Part shown: positions 1 to 8,228 of the stretch, in pieces
Position numbering within the stretch: the first letter of the stretch is position 1
Layout: every line of letters begins with the position of its first letter
NCBI GenBank assembly: GCA_004102805.1
Contig: SCEG01000036.1
Coordinates: 1 to 32,715 of the forward strand
From: Muribaculaceae bacterium Isolate-002 (NCI)
Lineage (GTDB): Bacteria > Bacteroidota > Bacteroidia > Bacteroidales > Muribaculaceae
DNA: 32,715 nucleotides
Direction of reading: 5' to 3'
Translations under genes and position numbers: made by a program
Notes under the pieces: generated by a model
Told to the model about the DNA's origin: nothing
What the model saw: the letters and a program-made list of their open reading frames with translations, nothing else
Database searches by the model: none

Positions 1-113
1 ACGAACCCTTCACACCGCCTCCCGAAGAGCCGTTTTTGCCTTAGGGGGATTACTCTGATGTCATTTTTGCAAAGGCTGATGCCTCTGCACGTTGAGTAGC
101 ACTCAAAAATTAT
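1..113. other. Unassigned sequence beyond a truncated gene
   Basis: No gene can be supported in this edge segment. It begins directly beyond the stop that ends the signal-peptide relic at 114-179. On the minus strand one frame is open to the window edge but has no recognisable motif. The abrupt loss of coding sense suggests a rearrangement or mobile-element junction near position 115. This is inference: no terminal repeat or transposase motif is visible. Confidence 0.3.
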
Positions 114-179
114 TTAGGACAATATTGCTCCAAAAGAGGGGATGAGAGCCAAAGCCGCGATAAGAAATTTACGAATCAT
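114..179 (-). pseudogene. Signal-peptide relic of a truncated exported protein
   Basis: A start codon 12 nt after the stop of the TonB receptor gene opens a 21-residue frame beginning MIRKFLIAALALIP, a textbook Sec signal peptide (basic N-region, hydrophobic core). It then stops at TAA just after SFGAILS, with no mature protein. The position, directly downstream in the receptor operon, suggests the first codons of a receptor partner such as a periplasmic phosphatase or phytase that was cut off by a rearrangement. The identity of the lost protein is inference only. It could also be a chance short frame, but a signal peptide at this operon position makes that less likely. Confidence 0.5.
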
Positions 180-191
180 TGTTTTGTATTT

Positions 192-2942
192 TTAGAATGT
201 TACTTTTACACCGCCGTTGAGTTTCACTCCGTAATATTCCTGCTGCATCGTGTAATCCTTGCTACCTTGATAATAGCGCAGAGGCTGGTTGAGGAGGTTA
301 TTGCAGTCGGCATATACGGTTATTTTTGTTTTGCGCCCGAATGTGTAGCTGACGTTCAGGTCCAGATATTTCACGGCATCATAGTATCGGTCGTAGAACG
401 AACTTGCGCCCATTTCGTCGATAAATGCCGAGGCATAGTTGAATGAGGCTCTTGCGGAGAAACCGCGCTTGTCGAAATATAGCGAGAGATTGGCTGTATG
501 CTCGGGAGAGCCGGGCAAGCTAAGGCCTTTCTCGTTTTCACGACCCTCGAAGTTGAAGTCGGTAATGCGTGAGTGGGTATAGGTGTATGTAGCGTAAAGT
601 CCGAGACACTTCATCGCCGGTGTGATGAAACTGAAATCACGCTGCCATGCCATTTCCACTCCGAAAAGATTAGCGTTGCCACCGTTTTTAGGTTGTGTGA
701 ACTTAGTCCAGACAGTACCCTGATACTCCTTGTTATAAGCCACCTCATCAACGATGAATCCTTCTATTCTTTTATAGAAAATTCCGGCGGACACAAGTCC
801 GATTGATTTCCAGTAATATTCAGCGTTGAGGTCGATATTGTGAGATGTCGTTGCTTTCAGACCGGGATTCCCGATCCTTATCTCATTGTCGCCACGTTTG
901 ATATTCATGCCGGGAACGAGTGCGGAATATTTTGGCCGGGATATGGACTGGTTATAACCGGCACGCAGCATGAAATCCTTGTTGATGTCCCATTTCAATA
1001 ATAATGAGGGGAGGAAATTTATATAATTTGAAGTCTTAGGCTCGGTCTTGGAGACACTGTTGGATTCATCATCGTAATTTCTGCCTATGTAACGCAGTGA
1101 TGTGTTCTCGACACGCAGACCGCCCATAAAGTTAAGGTTGTCGGAAAGTCTGGAATCAATACGCACATAACCTGATGCCACATTCTCCCTCGCATGGAAA
1201 TTGCCCGCAAGTTCCTCTGCAATTTGCTCTCGCTCAAACAAATTGGAATCGTCAAGATTGAGGGAGCCAAGAAATTTCTTGTCAACGAATGTGCCGGCCT
1301 GATATTTTGAAGAAGGCATGAATCTGTCGGTACTTTGGTCTGTGGTATGAGCAAGCGCATCTGCGTTAAATGCCTTTTTGTCAAGCGGAGTGTATTCGTA
1401 ATAATCTATCTCCTTATCTTTTGTCTTGTTCACGAACTTGAATCCGAACTTGATTTTTGAGCGTTCGCTAAGTCGGGCCTTGAAATCCAGTGCCGCCTTG
1501 AAGTCCTGCTCCACAATATCCTCCTGCTGCTGTGTAAGCTCTTTGAGCGAGAAGTCATCATTCAAGGTCATTGTATATCCTTCGTCGGGAGTGGCAAATG
1601 GCTCTCTCGGATTACTCAGGTCGAAACTGAACCTCTGCGATTTGAGACGGTAGTCGATGTATCTCTCATTCGGGCGTTCCTCCGTAGCCCGTGCATATCC
1701 CAGTTTCCAGTCCATGCCAAGGATACCTAAACGGTTTTCACCTCCCAAAGTGAAATCCATTGTCCGTTGTCGTTCAAGACGGGCGTTTCGTTCGTCACCC
1801 GAACCTCCTTTTGTCTGGACACGCACATCGGCTTTCCCTTCGGACGTAATGTCTTTGAGTGTTGTCCTGTAACGGTTTTCCCAATCATTGCGGTTGTTGA
1901 AAATACCCTTGAACCAGACCTTGTTGAAGTCATTGAACTTCCAGTCGAGCGACAATGAGTAGCTCTGTCGCTCTCGTGTGACATAGTACTGCCTTATCTG
2001 ATAGTCGTTGACATAGATTTTGCCGTCGTCATCCTTTTCCCATATAAATTCTGTATTGTATGATCCGACTGGCGCATTATTATAGGAGGCTGCAAGCATC
2101 ACTCCGAAGCGGTCATTGAAGAAACGGTTACCGAGAGTGAGTCCGAAATTCATCTGCGCCTTACGGCTTATCCAGTTGTAGCCTGTTCCCGCTACGGCTC
2201 CGACAGTAAACCTGTGTGGCGAATTTTTCGTAACGAGGTTGATGGAACCGCCGATAGCATCGCCGTCCTGGTCCGGCATAAGTGTCTTGCTGACCTCTAT
2301 TGTCTGAATCATATCGGACGGTATAAGGTCAAGCTGAACATTGCGAATGTCTCCCTCGGCCGATGGCAGTCTTGACCCGTTGATTGTCACTGAACTGAAC
2401 TCAGCCGGAGTGCCGCGTACCTGACCGAAGCGGGCCTCGCCCTGATCATACTGCACATTGATACCGCTTATACGTTTCAGAGCGTCTCCGATATTCGAGT
2501 CGGGGAATTTGCCAATCTGGTCAGCAGATACCACATTGGTTATATTGATATTATTCTTCTGGGCATTTATGGCTCTCTGCTGCCCGGAGAAAACGCCGGT
2601 CACTACAACTTCATTCAGTTCCCGTGATGTATCCGACATTACTATGTCGTCAACCGTCGATTCTTCCGAAACCACGATTGTTTTACTGACCGGAAGAAAA
2701 CCGATATAAGTTACTTTCAGATTATGATTCCCGGATGAAAGGTTGGCAAACGAGAAAAAGCCGTCGAGATCTGTTACCGCCGACAGCTTGTTGCTGTCAA
2801 TGATAACCACCGCCCCCGGCAGCGGGTTCTTCTCATTGTCAAGGATGCGGCCTTTAAGTTGTCCGTATTTCGGACTGTCAGCCGCCATAATGGTCAGACT
2901 TGAAGCAAGTGCGACCCAAAAAGTTGACATTACTTTTTTCAT
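192..2942 (-). CDS. TonB-dependent receptor with carboxypeptidase-like N-domain
   Basis: Outer-membrane active transporter of 916 aa. A signal peptide (residues 1-21) precedes a carboxypeptidase-D-like regulatory domain (about 27-105; GRILDNEKNPLPGA...DGFFSF). A plug domain (about 110-240) follows with IGKFPDSNIGDALKRISG, the pattern of the TonB-Xanth-Caul receptor subfamily, and then a 22-strand-type barrel ending ...GGVKVTF. The substrate is not readable from sequence. Its place beside a PhoB/PhoR-like system, a PiT transporter and a phosphate porin suggests phosphorylated compounds such as phytate or another organophosphate. It is divergent from the response regulator at 3109, with a shared 166-bp intergenic region. 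The downstream partner gene survives only as a signal peptide at 114-179. Confident as a receptor, weak on substrate. Confidence 0.93.
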   Translation of the reverse strand: MKKVMSTFWVALASSLTIMAADSPKYGQLKGRILDNEKNPLPGAVVIIDSNKLSAVTDLDGFFSFANLSSGNHNLKVTYIGFLPVSKTIVVSEESTVDDIVMSDTSRELNEVVVTGVFSGQQRAINAQKNNINITNVVSADQIGKFPDSNIGDALKRISGINVQYDQGEARFGQVRGTPAEFSSVTINGSRLPSAEGDIRNVQLDLIPSDMIQTIEVSKTLMPDQDGDAIGGSINLVTKNSPHRFTVGAVAGTGYNWISRKAQMNFGLTLGNRFFNDRFGVMLAASYNNAPVGSYNTEFIWEKDDDGKIYVNDYQIRQYYVTRERQSYSLSLDWKFNDFNKVWFKGIFNNRNDWENRYRTTLKDITSEGKADVRVQTKGGSGDERNARLERQRTMDFTLGGENRLGILGMDWKLGYARATEERPNERYIDYRLKSQRFSFDLSNPREPFATPDEGYTMTLNDDFSLKELTQQQEDIVEQDFKAALDFKARLSERSKIKFGFKFVNKTKDKEIDYYEYTPLDKKAFNADALAHTTDQSTDRFMPSSKYQAGTFVDKKFLGSLNLDDSNLFEREQIAEELAGNFHARENVASGYVRIDSRLSDNLNFMGGLRVENTSLRYIGRNYDDESNSVSKTEPKTSNYINFLPSLLLKWDINKDFMLRAGYNQSISRPKYSALVPGMNIKRGDNEIRIGNPGLKATTSHNIDLNAEYYWKSIGLVSAGIFYKRIEGFIVDEVAYNKEYQGTVWTKFTQPKNGGNANLFGVEMAWQRDFSFITPAMKCLGLYATYTYTHSRITDFNFEGRENEKGLSLPGSPEHTANLSLYFDKRGFSARASFNYASAFIDEMGASSFYDRYYDAVKYLDLNVSYTFGRKTKITVYADCNNLLNQPLRYYQGSKDYTMQQEYYGVKLNGGVKVTF

Positions 2943-3042
2943 TGTGATTGTTGTTTTGTTTCTGATTCACGCTGCAAAATTCGCCAACTAATATTTCATG
3001 GAGTTATCAGATTTGTTTAGATTTTATGAAATAAATTGTGTC

Positions 3043-3104
3043 ATTAAACTTTTATTAAACTTATGAGCATTAGGACAGTATTTAACCAATTATTAGTAAT
3101 TTTG
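3043..3104 (+). promoter_or_regulatory. Response-regulator promoter with 11-bp-period direct repeats
   Basis: ATTAAACTT occurs at 3043-3051 and again, perfectly, at 3054-3062, an 11-bp period as in PhoB-type operators. A Bacteroidetes -7 box, TAATTTTG, lies at 3097-3104, only 4 nt before the ATG at 3109. Autoregulation by the encoded response regulator is inferred. The region is AT-rich, so chance repeats are possible. Confidence 0.45.
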
Positions 3105-3108
3105 CGGC

Positions 3109-3804
3109 ATGGAAACAAAAAAGAAGATACTTGTTGTCGATGATGAGGAGGCCCTGTGTGACGGACTCGGATTCAATCTTGAAGCGGAAGGCTATCAGGT
3201 TGACATGGCGTATAGCGCGGAGGAGGCTCTTACCCTCAACCTTGCCGACTATGACCTGATACTCCTTGATATTATGATGGGGGAAATATCCGGGACTCAA
3301 CTGGCACGCATAATGAAGTCGAATCCGGCAACGGCCTCCGTTCCCATCATATTCTGCACGGCAAAAGACACGGAGGAGGATATGATTTCGGGACTCGATC
3401 TCGGGGCTGACGACTATATAATGAAGCCTTATTCTCTTAAAGCTGTGCTTGCCCGAATAAGGACTGTGCTTCGCCGTACAGCGGCTTCTGTCGCACCTGT
3501 CAAGACTGATTCTGACCTTGTTTCATATAAGGGGCTTGTTCTGTCTGCAAAAAACAGGACTTGCACAGTTGACGGGACGGAGGTGAAAATGCCTAAAAAG
3601 GAGTTTGAGATACTGCTCAAACTAATCTCCAACCGGGGGCAGGTTTTCACCCGCGCGGATTTGCTCAACGAGATATGGCCCGACGAGGTTGTGGTGCTTG
3701 ACAGGGTTGTAGATGTGAACATAACCCGTATCCGCCAGAAAATCGGCATCTACGGCAAGAATATTGTAACTCGCTCGGGCTACGGTTATGGGTTCATTGA
3801 ATAA
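3109..3804 (+). CDS. OmpR/PhoB-family response regulator
   Basis: DNA-binding response regulator of 231 aa. The receiver domain (about 5-120) has the acidic pair D11/D12, the phospho-acceptor D54 (LLDIMMG), T84 and K106 (MKPY). A winged-helix Trans_reg_C domain (about 130-231) ends DVNITRIRQKIG...SGYGYGF, typical of OmpR/PhoB regulators. The kinase gene starts 17 nt before this gene ends, so the two form a cognate pair. The company of methylglyoxal synthase, a PiT transporter, a PhoU-like protein and a phosphate porin points to a PhoB-like role. It does not match what I recall of RprY, so no symbol is given. The -7 box sits almost on the start codon, suggesting a very short or absent leader. 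Confidence 0.95.
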   Translation: METKKKILVVDDEEALCDGLGFNLEAEGYQVDMAYSAEEALTLNLADYDLILLDIMMGEISGTQLARIMKSNPATASVPIIFCTAKDTEEDMISGLDLGADDYIMKPYSLKAVLARIRTVLRRTAASVAPVKTDSDLVSYKGLVLSAKNRTCTVDGTEVKMPKKEFEILLKLISNRGQVFTRADLLNEIWPDEVVVLDRVVDVNITRIRQKIGIYGKNIVTRSGYGYGFIE

Positions 3805-5236
3805 GCTCTCCTATCCGCAGCGGCTGTTCGTGTGGCTTCTTGGATATTCCTTGCTGATGGTCGGTTGCTTTGTCGTGTTTCAGTATCACAGGGAAAAGGA
3901 ATTCAAGGCGGAGGAGATTGACAAGCAACTGCAGCTTATCAACACATATATCCTTACCGAACTTGGTGAGGGACACGATGTGCCGGATATCAGACTTGAC
4001 GAATTCAAGACATTCGGGGAAATCCGTGTCAGCGTGATTTCCGAGGACGGACATATCATTTACGACAACACCCTTGATTCATTGCCGAAAACCAATCATC
4101 TTGACCGTCAGGAAATCCGGGATGCCTTACGGCATGGGGCGGGCTATGCCGTAAGACGACACAGCGAGAGTACCGGCAACTATTATTTTTATTCGGCGAG
4201 AAAAAGCGATGACGGCTATATTGTCCGTACCGCGGTGCCGTATTCGGTTTCATTCAGAGGTCTGTTGCAGGCCGATTATGGCTTTCTGTGGATTATGGGG
4301 ATTATCACATTGGTCATGTGCGTACTTGGCTATTTTGCAACCCGAAGGGTCGGCCTCCACATAATCAGGCTGAACAGATTTGCGGAAAACGTAGAAAACG
4401 GTGCCCAGATTTCTGACACCGAACCGTTCCCCCATGACGAACTTGGCGAGATTTCAAACCACATTGTCCGCCTTTATGCCCGTCTGCAACAGGCTGTCGC
4501 CGACAGGGACAACGAACATCGCGCTACCCTCCATGAACAGCTTGAAAAGGAACGCATCAAAAAGCAACTCACGAACAACATAAACCACGAACTGAAAACC
4601 CCGGTCGCATCAATCAGGGTCAGCGTGGAGACGATGCTGGCACACAGGAATATGAGCGATGAAAAGCAGATATCGTTCCTGCAACGTTGTCTTACAAATA
4701 CAGAAAGGCTACAAAGGCTTCTGACCGATGTCTCGCTCCTGACACGCATGGACGACGGAAGCGCCTCTATATTGAAAGAACAGGTTAATCTCACGGATAT
4801 AATAAATGACGTGGTTGAGGACCGACAGATAATCGCCGCCACAAAGGGCATAAGGATTGAGAATTTTGTTTCTCATAACGTAATCATGGCCGGAAATGCT
4901 TCTCTGCTTGAGGCCGTTTTCAACAACCTTATAGACAATGCGATTGTTTATAGTGGAGGAACAAGAATAAAAATAGAATTAATCAGTATCGACAACGATA
5001 AAGTTGCAATTGCATTGTCCGACAACGGATGCGGCGTTCCTCCCGAACACCTGCCAAAACTGTTTGAAAGGTTCTATCGCATTGACAAGGGACGGTCACG
5101 AGCGGCCGGTGGCACCGGACTCGGGCTTTCGATAGTGAAAAACGCTGTGATTCTTCATGGCGGTGAAATCTCCGTTGAAACTCAATGCTCAGGCGGATTA
5201 TTGTTCAAAATAACATTTTCAAGAAACTCAAAATGA
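3788..5236 (+). CDS. Sensor histidine kinase (PhoR-like)
   Basis: Inner-membrane sensor kinase of 482 aa. A transmembrane helix (about 12-31), a periplasmic domain (about 32-162) and a second helix (about 165-187) lead to a HAMP-like linker, a HisKA domain with H267 (NNINHELKTPVASIR) and an HATPase_c domain. The ATPase has N-box NNLIDNAIVYSG, G1 DNGCGVPPEHLPKLFERFYR and G2 GGTGLGLSIVK. It overlaps the response regulator by 17 nt, and its stop overlaps the methylglyoxal synthase start as ATGA, so all three genes are likely translated from one message. The signal is not stated by the sequence; phosphate limitation is inferred from the neighbours. The sensor region has no recognisable ligand motif. 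Confidence 0.93.
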   Translation: MGSLNKLSYPQRLFVWLLGYSLLMVGCFVVFQYHREKEFKAEEIDKQLQLINTYILTELGEGHDVPDIRLDEFKTFGEIRVSVISEDGHIIYDNTLDSLPKTNHLDRQEIRDALRHGAGYAVRRHSESTGNYYFYSARKSDDGYIVRTAVPYSVSFRGLLQADYGFLWIMGIITLVMCVLGYFATRRVGLHIIRLNRFAENVENGAQISDTEPFPHDELGEISNHIVRLYARLQQAVADRDNEHRATLHEQLEKERIKKQLTNNINHELKTPVASIRVSVETMLAHRNMSDEKQISFLQRCLTNTERLQRLLTDVSLLTRMDDGSASILKEQVNLTDIINDVVEDRQIIAATKGIRIENFVSHNVIMAGNASLLEAVFNNLIDNAIVYSGGTRIKIELISIDNDKVAIALSDNGCGVPPEHLPKLFERFYRIDKGRSRAAGGTGLGLSIVKNAVILHGGEISVETQCSGGLLFKITFSRNSK

Positions 5237-5679
5237 AGACAAAACTAAAAATCGCGCTTGTAGCTCACGACCAACGCAAAGCCGATATGGTCGATTGGGT
5301 AAAATTCAACGCCCAATACCTTTCCCAACATGAGCTGGTATGTACCGGCACGACTGGAGGGCTTATAAAGAATGCTTTCTCAGAAGCTGGAATAGATGCA
5401 CAAGTCGAATGTATGAATTCCGGACCGATGGGCGGTGACGCCGAAATAGCGGCAATGGTGGTAAGAAACGAGATTGACCTCGCTATTTTCTTGATAGACG
5501 ACCTCAATGCGCAGCCCCACGAGGCGGACATTCAGATGCTTTTGCGTCAATGCCGGCTCCACAACGTGCCGATTGCCTGCAACCGTATCAGTGCCGACCT
5601 GATGATTTCAAGCCGTTTGTGGGAAGACCCTACATATAAACCCATCGAACAGAGCTATATACGGTTTGACCGCAATTAA
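5233..5679 (+). CDS. mgsA: Methylglyoxal synthase
   Basis: Converts dihydroxyacetone phosphate to methylglyoxal and inorganic phosphate in the cytoplasm (148 aa; the E. coli enzyme is 152 aa). Family residues are in place: H12-D13 and K16 in AHDQRKADM, the phosphate-binding TGTTGG at 38-43, GPMGGD with catalytic D69, D89/D90, and H96-E97 in QPHEADI. The start was chosen at 5233 because it gives the family's usual N-terminus and overlaps the kinase stop as ATGA; an upstream in-frame start at 5185 lies deep inside the kinase gene. The bacterial enzyme is known to be inhibited by phosphate, so it acts when phosphate is scarce and frees it from a triose phosphate. That fits this operon well. Confidence 0.95.
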   Translation: MKTKLKIALVAHDQRKADMVDWVKFNAQYLSQHELVCTGTTGGLIKNAFSEAGIDAQVECMNSGPMGGDAEIAAMVVRNEIDLAIFLIDDLNAQPHEADIQMLLRQCRLHNVPIACNRISADLMISSRLWEDPTYKPIEQSYIRFDRN

Positions 5680-5701
5680 ACCCTCTGTCAGTCCGGCAGT
5701 T

Positions 5702-5757
5702 TTAATAAATGGTTAAGAATTTTGAAATAATCATGAAATGTTTTCATAGTTACTTTG
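5702..5757 (+). promoter_or_regulatory. PiT promoter with 11-bp-period repeats
   Basis: TTAA at 5702 and 5713 (11 bp apart) is followed by TGAAAT at 5723 and 5734 (again 11 bp apart). A -7-like box, TTACTTTG, lies at 5750-5757. The second TTAA begins 37 nt before the box, the same distance as in the promoter at 8151-8206, which has the identical box. A PhoB-like operator is inferred. Confidence 0.45.
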
Positions 5758-5783
5758 CGGCTGAATAAGTAATTGAGATAACA

Positions 5784-8066
5784 ATGGAGATACTGTTTCT
5801 TTGCGTAGTAATTTTTCTTTTCCTGCTGGCTGTGTTTGACCTGTCAGTAGGCGTGAGTAACGATGCTGTCAACTTCCTGAACTCGGCTATCGGGTCTAAA
5901 GCGGCATCATTCAAAAGAGTCCTGATTGTCGCTTCCATCGGTGTGTTCATCGGTGCGGCAATGAGTAACGGAATGATGGAGATTGCCCGGCACGGAATTT
6001 TCCGTCCCGAGCATTTTTCGTTCTATGACCTTATCTGCATCTTCATGGCGGTAATGGTCACGGACATCATCCTTCTCGACGTGTTCAACTCGCTGGGTAT
6101 GCCTACCTCTACAACCGTGTCAATGGTTTTCGAGCTGCTGGGAGCCACCTTTGTCGTTGCATTGATTAAAATGGCAGGAGGCATCGGTCTCGGTTTTGAC
6201 GACTTGCTTAACACGGAGAAAGCCTTGTCGGTGATTCTCGGAATATTCCTTTCGGTGGCGATAGCCTTTTTCTTCGGAACGGTGGTGCAGTTCATATCCC
6301 GTATGGTGTTCTCGTTCAATTACCGGAGCAACCTGAAATGGAAGATAGGAATATTCGGGGGGATATGTGCCACTGCGATTGTTTACTTTCTTCTGATTAA
6401 AGGGGTTAAAGATCTTTCTTTCATGACCCCTGAACTGAAAGCGTGGATAAAAAACAATACTGCGCTGATCATACTGTCCTGTTTCACAGTTTTCACAATG
6501 CTGATGCAACTGCTCCATGTCTGCAAGGTTAATGTGCTGAAAGTGATTGTGCTGGTAGGTACGTTCTCGCTTGCCGTGGCATTCGCGGGAAATGACCTTG
6601 TGAACTTCATAGGTGTTCCCTTGAGCGGTCTGGCTTCATATCAGGATTTTATGGCTAACGGCGGAGGGGACTCCAACGGTTTCCTTATGGATTCACTCAA
6701 CGGCCCGGCGAATACACCGATATATTTCCTCATCGGTGCCGGAGTCATAATGGTGGTATCACTTGCAACGTCAAAAAAGGCCCGGAATGTGACCAAGACT
6801 GAAATCGGTCTGGGAAGCCAGCAGGGTGGTGATGAGATGTTTGGTTCTTCCCGCATTGCCAGACGGCTGGTAAGATGGACCTTATCATTCCTTTCTTGGT
6901 TAAGGCGTGTCACACCCGTGAAAGTACGCCGTTGGTTCAATCGTCGTTTTAATGTGGATGAGACCATTATGGATCAAGGTGCGGCTTTCGACCTTATACG
7001 CGGCTCTGTCAATCTGGTGCTTGCCGGAGCACTCATTGCCCTCGGCACCTCGCTGAAACTGCCCCTGTCAACCACTTTCGTAACATTTATGGTCGCTATG
7101 GGTACTTCTCTTGCCGACAGGGCATGGGGGCGTGAAAGTGCTGTGTTCCGCATCACCGGCGTGATTTCCGTAATCGGCGGTTGGTTCCTTACTGCGGGTG
7201 CGGCGTTTATCGGTGCAGGACTGATTGTTGCAGCAATGCACTATGGTGGTCTGTGGGTGATGCTTCTGTTGGCAGCTTTGACGATATTCATAATCATCAA
7301 CAGCAACCGGCGGTTCAGAAAAAAGATAAAAGAAGATAATGGTGACGCACTGTTCCAGACTATAATATCCACTCAGGATAAAACACAGACATGGCCGTTG
7401 CTTATGATGTATATCACCGAGCAACAAGAGAAGTTCATGACATACGCCGAGGAAAAATTCCGGGATATAACATCGGCTTTCATAACTGAGAGCGCCGGAA
7501 TTCTCGGCAAGACGGAATCGAGTCTCGCCCGCCAGAAGACCATACTTAAAAACGCCCGCCGTAAGGAAACTCTATGTCTGCGTCATTTGACACGCGAGAT
7601 GGCGATAGAAAAAAGCACTTGGTTCTATCTCAGCAACAACTGCTGTATGGGCATACTTTACAACCTGCGCCGCATCAACGAGGTCTGCAAAGAGCATGTC
7701 GACAACAATTTCCTTCCTCTGCCACCCAGATATACTACTGAATACGAGATGATACGGACACAAATAAGTACACTGTTCAATGATACCGTCAAACTTATGG
7801 GGAGCGGGGATACAGATACGATAAGCACTCTTCGCCGACACTGTGACGAGATAAAGGATACTGTTTCCGACACATATCATCGTGTGCATGACCAGCTCCG
7901 CGACGGAGACACATCGGCAATGGCTGTTCTGTATGTCTATGTCAATCTGCTTCAGGAAACGCAGGAAATGGTATCGTCAATAAGGAAATATCTGCGGGCG
8001 TTTGCCAAGCTGCGCGACTCAGATTTCCGCACACGCCCTGCCAAAATCATGGTGTCCACAGTATAA
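5784..8066 (+). CDS. PiT-family inorganic phosphate transporter with C-terminal PhoU-like domain
   Basis: Low-affinity-type phosphate permease (760 aa) of the inner membrane, usually coupled to H+ or metal-phosphate. The two inverted PiT signatures are visible: FDLSVGVSNDAVNF (18-31) and FAGNDLVNFIGVPLSG (about 264-279). About ten to twelve hydrophobic segments run to about residue 510. The remaining 240 residues (about 515-760) are soluble and helical with long amphipathic stretches, consistent with a fused DUF47/PhoU-like regulatory domain; known PiT proteins without it are about 420-500 aa. It has its own promoter 104 bp after methylglyoxal synthase. The terminator at 8100-8128 closes the unit. 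The assignment of the C-terminal domain is by pattern, not alignment. Confidence 0.93.
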   Translation: MEILFLCVVIFLFLLAVFDLSVGVSNDAVNFLNSAIGSKAASFKRVLIVASIGVFIGAAMSNGMMEIARHGIFRPEHFSFYDLICIFMAVMVTDIILLDVFNSLGMPTSTTVSMVFELLGATFVVALIKMAGGIGLGFDDLLNTEKALSVILGIFLSVAIAFFFGTVVQFISRMVFSFNYRSNLKWKIGIFGGICATAIVYFLLIKGVKDLSFMTPELKAWIKNNTALIILSCFTVFTMLMQLLHVCKVNVLKVIVLVGTFSLAVAFAGNDLVNFIGVPLSGLASYQDFMANGGGDSNGFLMDSLNGPANTPIYFLIGAGVIMVVSLATSKKARNVTKTEIGLGSQQGGDEMFGSSRIARRLVRWTLSFLSWLRRVTPVKVRRWFNRRFNVDETIMDQGAAFDLIRGSVNLVLAGALIALGTSLKLPLSTTFVTFMVAMGTSLADRAWGRESAVFRITGVISVIGGWFLTAGAAFIGAGLIVAAMHYGGLWVMLLLAALTIFIIINSNRRFRKKIKEDNGDALFQTIISTQDKTQTWPLLMMYITEQQEKFMTYAEEKFRDITSAFITESAGILGKTESSLARQKTILKNARRKETLCLRHLTREMAIEKSTWFYLSNNCCMGILYNLRRINEVCKEHVDNNFLPLPPRYTTEYEMIRTQISTLFNDTVKLMGSGDTDTISTLRRHCDEIKDTVSDTYHRVHDQLRDGDTSAMAVLYVYVNLLQETQEMVSSIRKYLRAFAKLRDSDFRTRPAKIMVSTV

Positions 8067-8099
8067 AGTCTAAGTAAAACGGATTGTACCAAAGGTTGA

Positions 8100-8128
8100 G
8101 ATGGGAGTGCTTATCTCCCATCTTTTTT
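8100..8128 (+). terminator. Intrinsic terminator after the PiT gene
   Basis: A perfect 8-bp stem, GATGGGAG (8100-8107) with CTCCCATC (8115-8122) around a 7-nt loop, is followed directly by six T residues. It separates the PiT unit from the next operon. Confidence 0.88.
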
Positions 8129-8150
8129 ATGTCGTAATTGACTGATAGAT

Positions 8151-8206
8151 TTAATATTTATCTAATATTTCCGATATAAACGTGTAATAAAAATGCGGTT
8201 ACTTTG
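8151..8206 (+). promoter_or_regulatory. Promoter of the PhoU-like/porin operon with 11-bp-period repeats
   Basis: TAATATTT occurs at 8152-8159 and 8163-8170, 11 bp apart. A -7-like box, TTACTTTG, lies at 8199-8206, and ATG follows at 8229. The spacing from the second repeat core (8162) to the box is 37 nt, as in the PiT promoter. Candidate operator of the PhoB-like regulator. Confidence 0.45.
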
Positions 8207-8228
8207 TATCAAAGAAATACTATAAATC

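Noticed and set aside
573..806. Plus-strand frame opposite the first TonB receptor gene
   Set aside because: Short antisense frame within a conserved barrel-coding region with no supporting motif.
5185..5232. Upstream in-frame start for methylglyoxal synthase
   Set aside because: It would add 16 residues absent from the family and lies inside the kinase gene; ATG at 5233 overlaps the kinase stop as ATGA.
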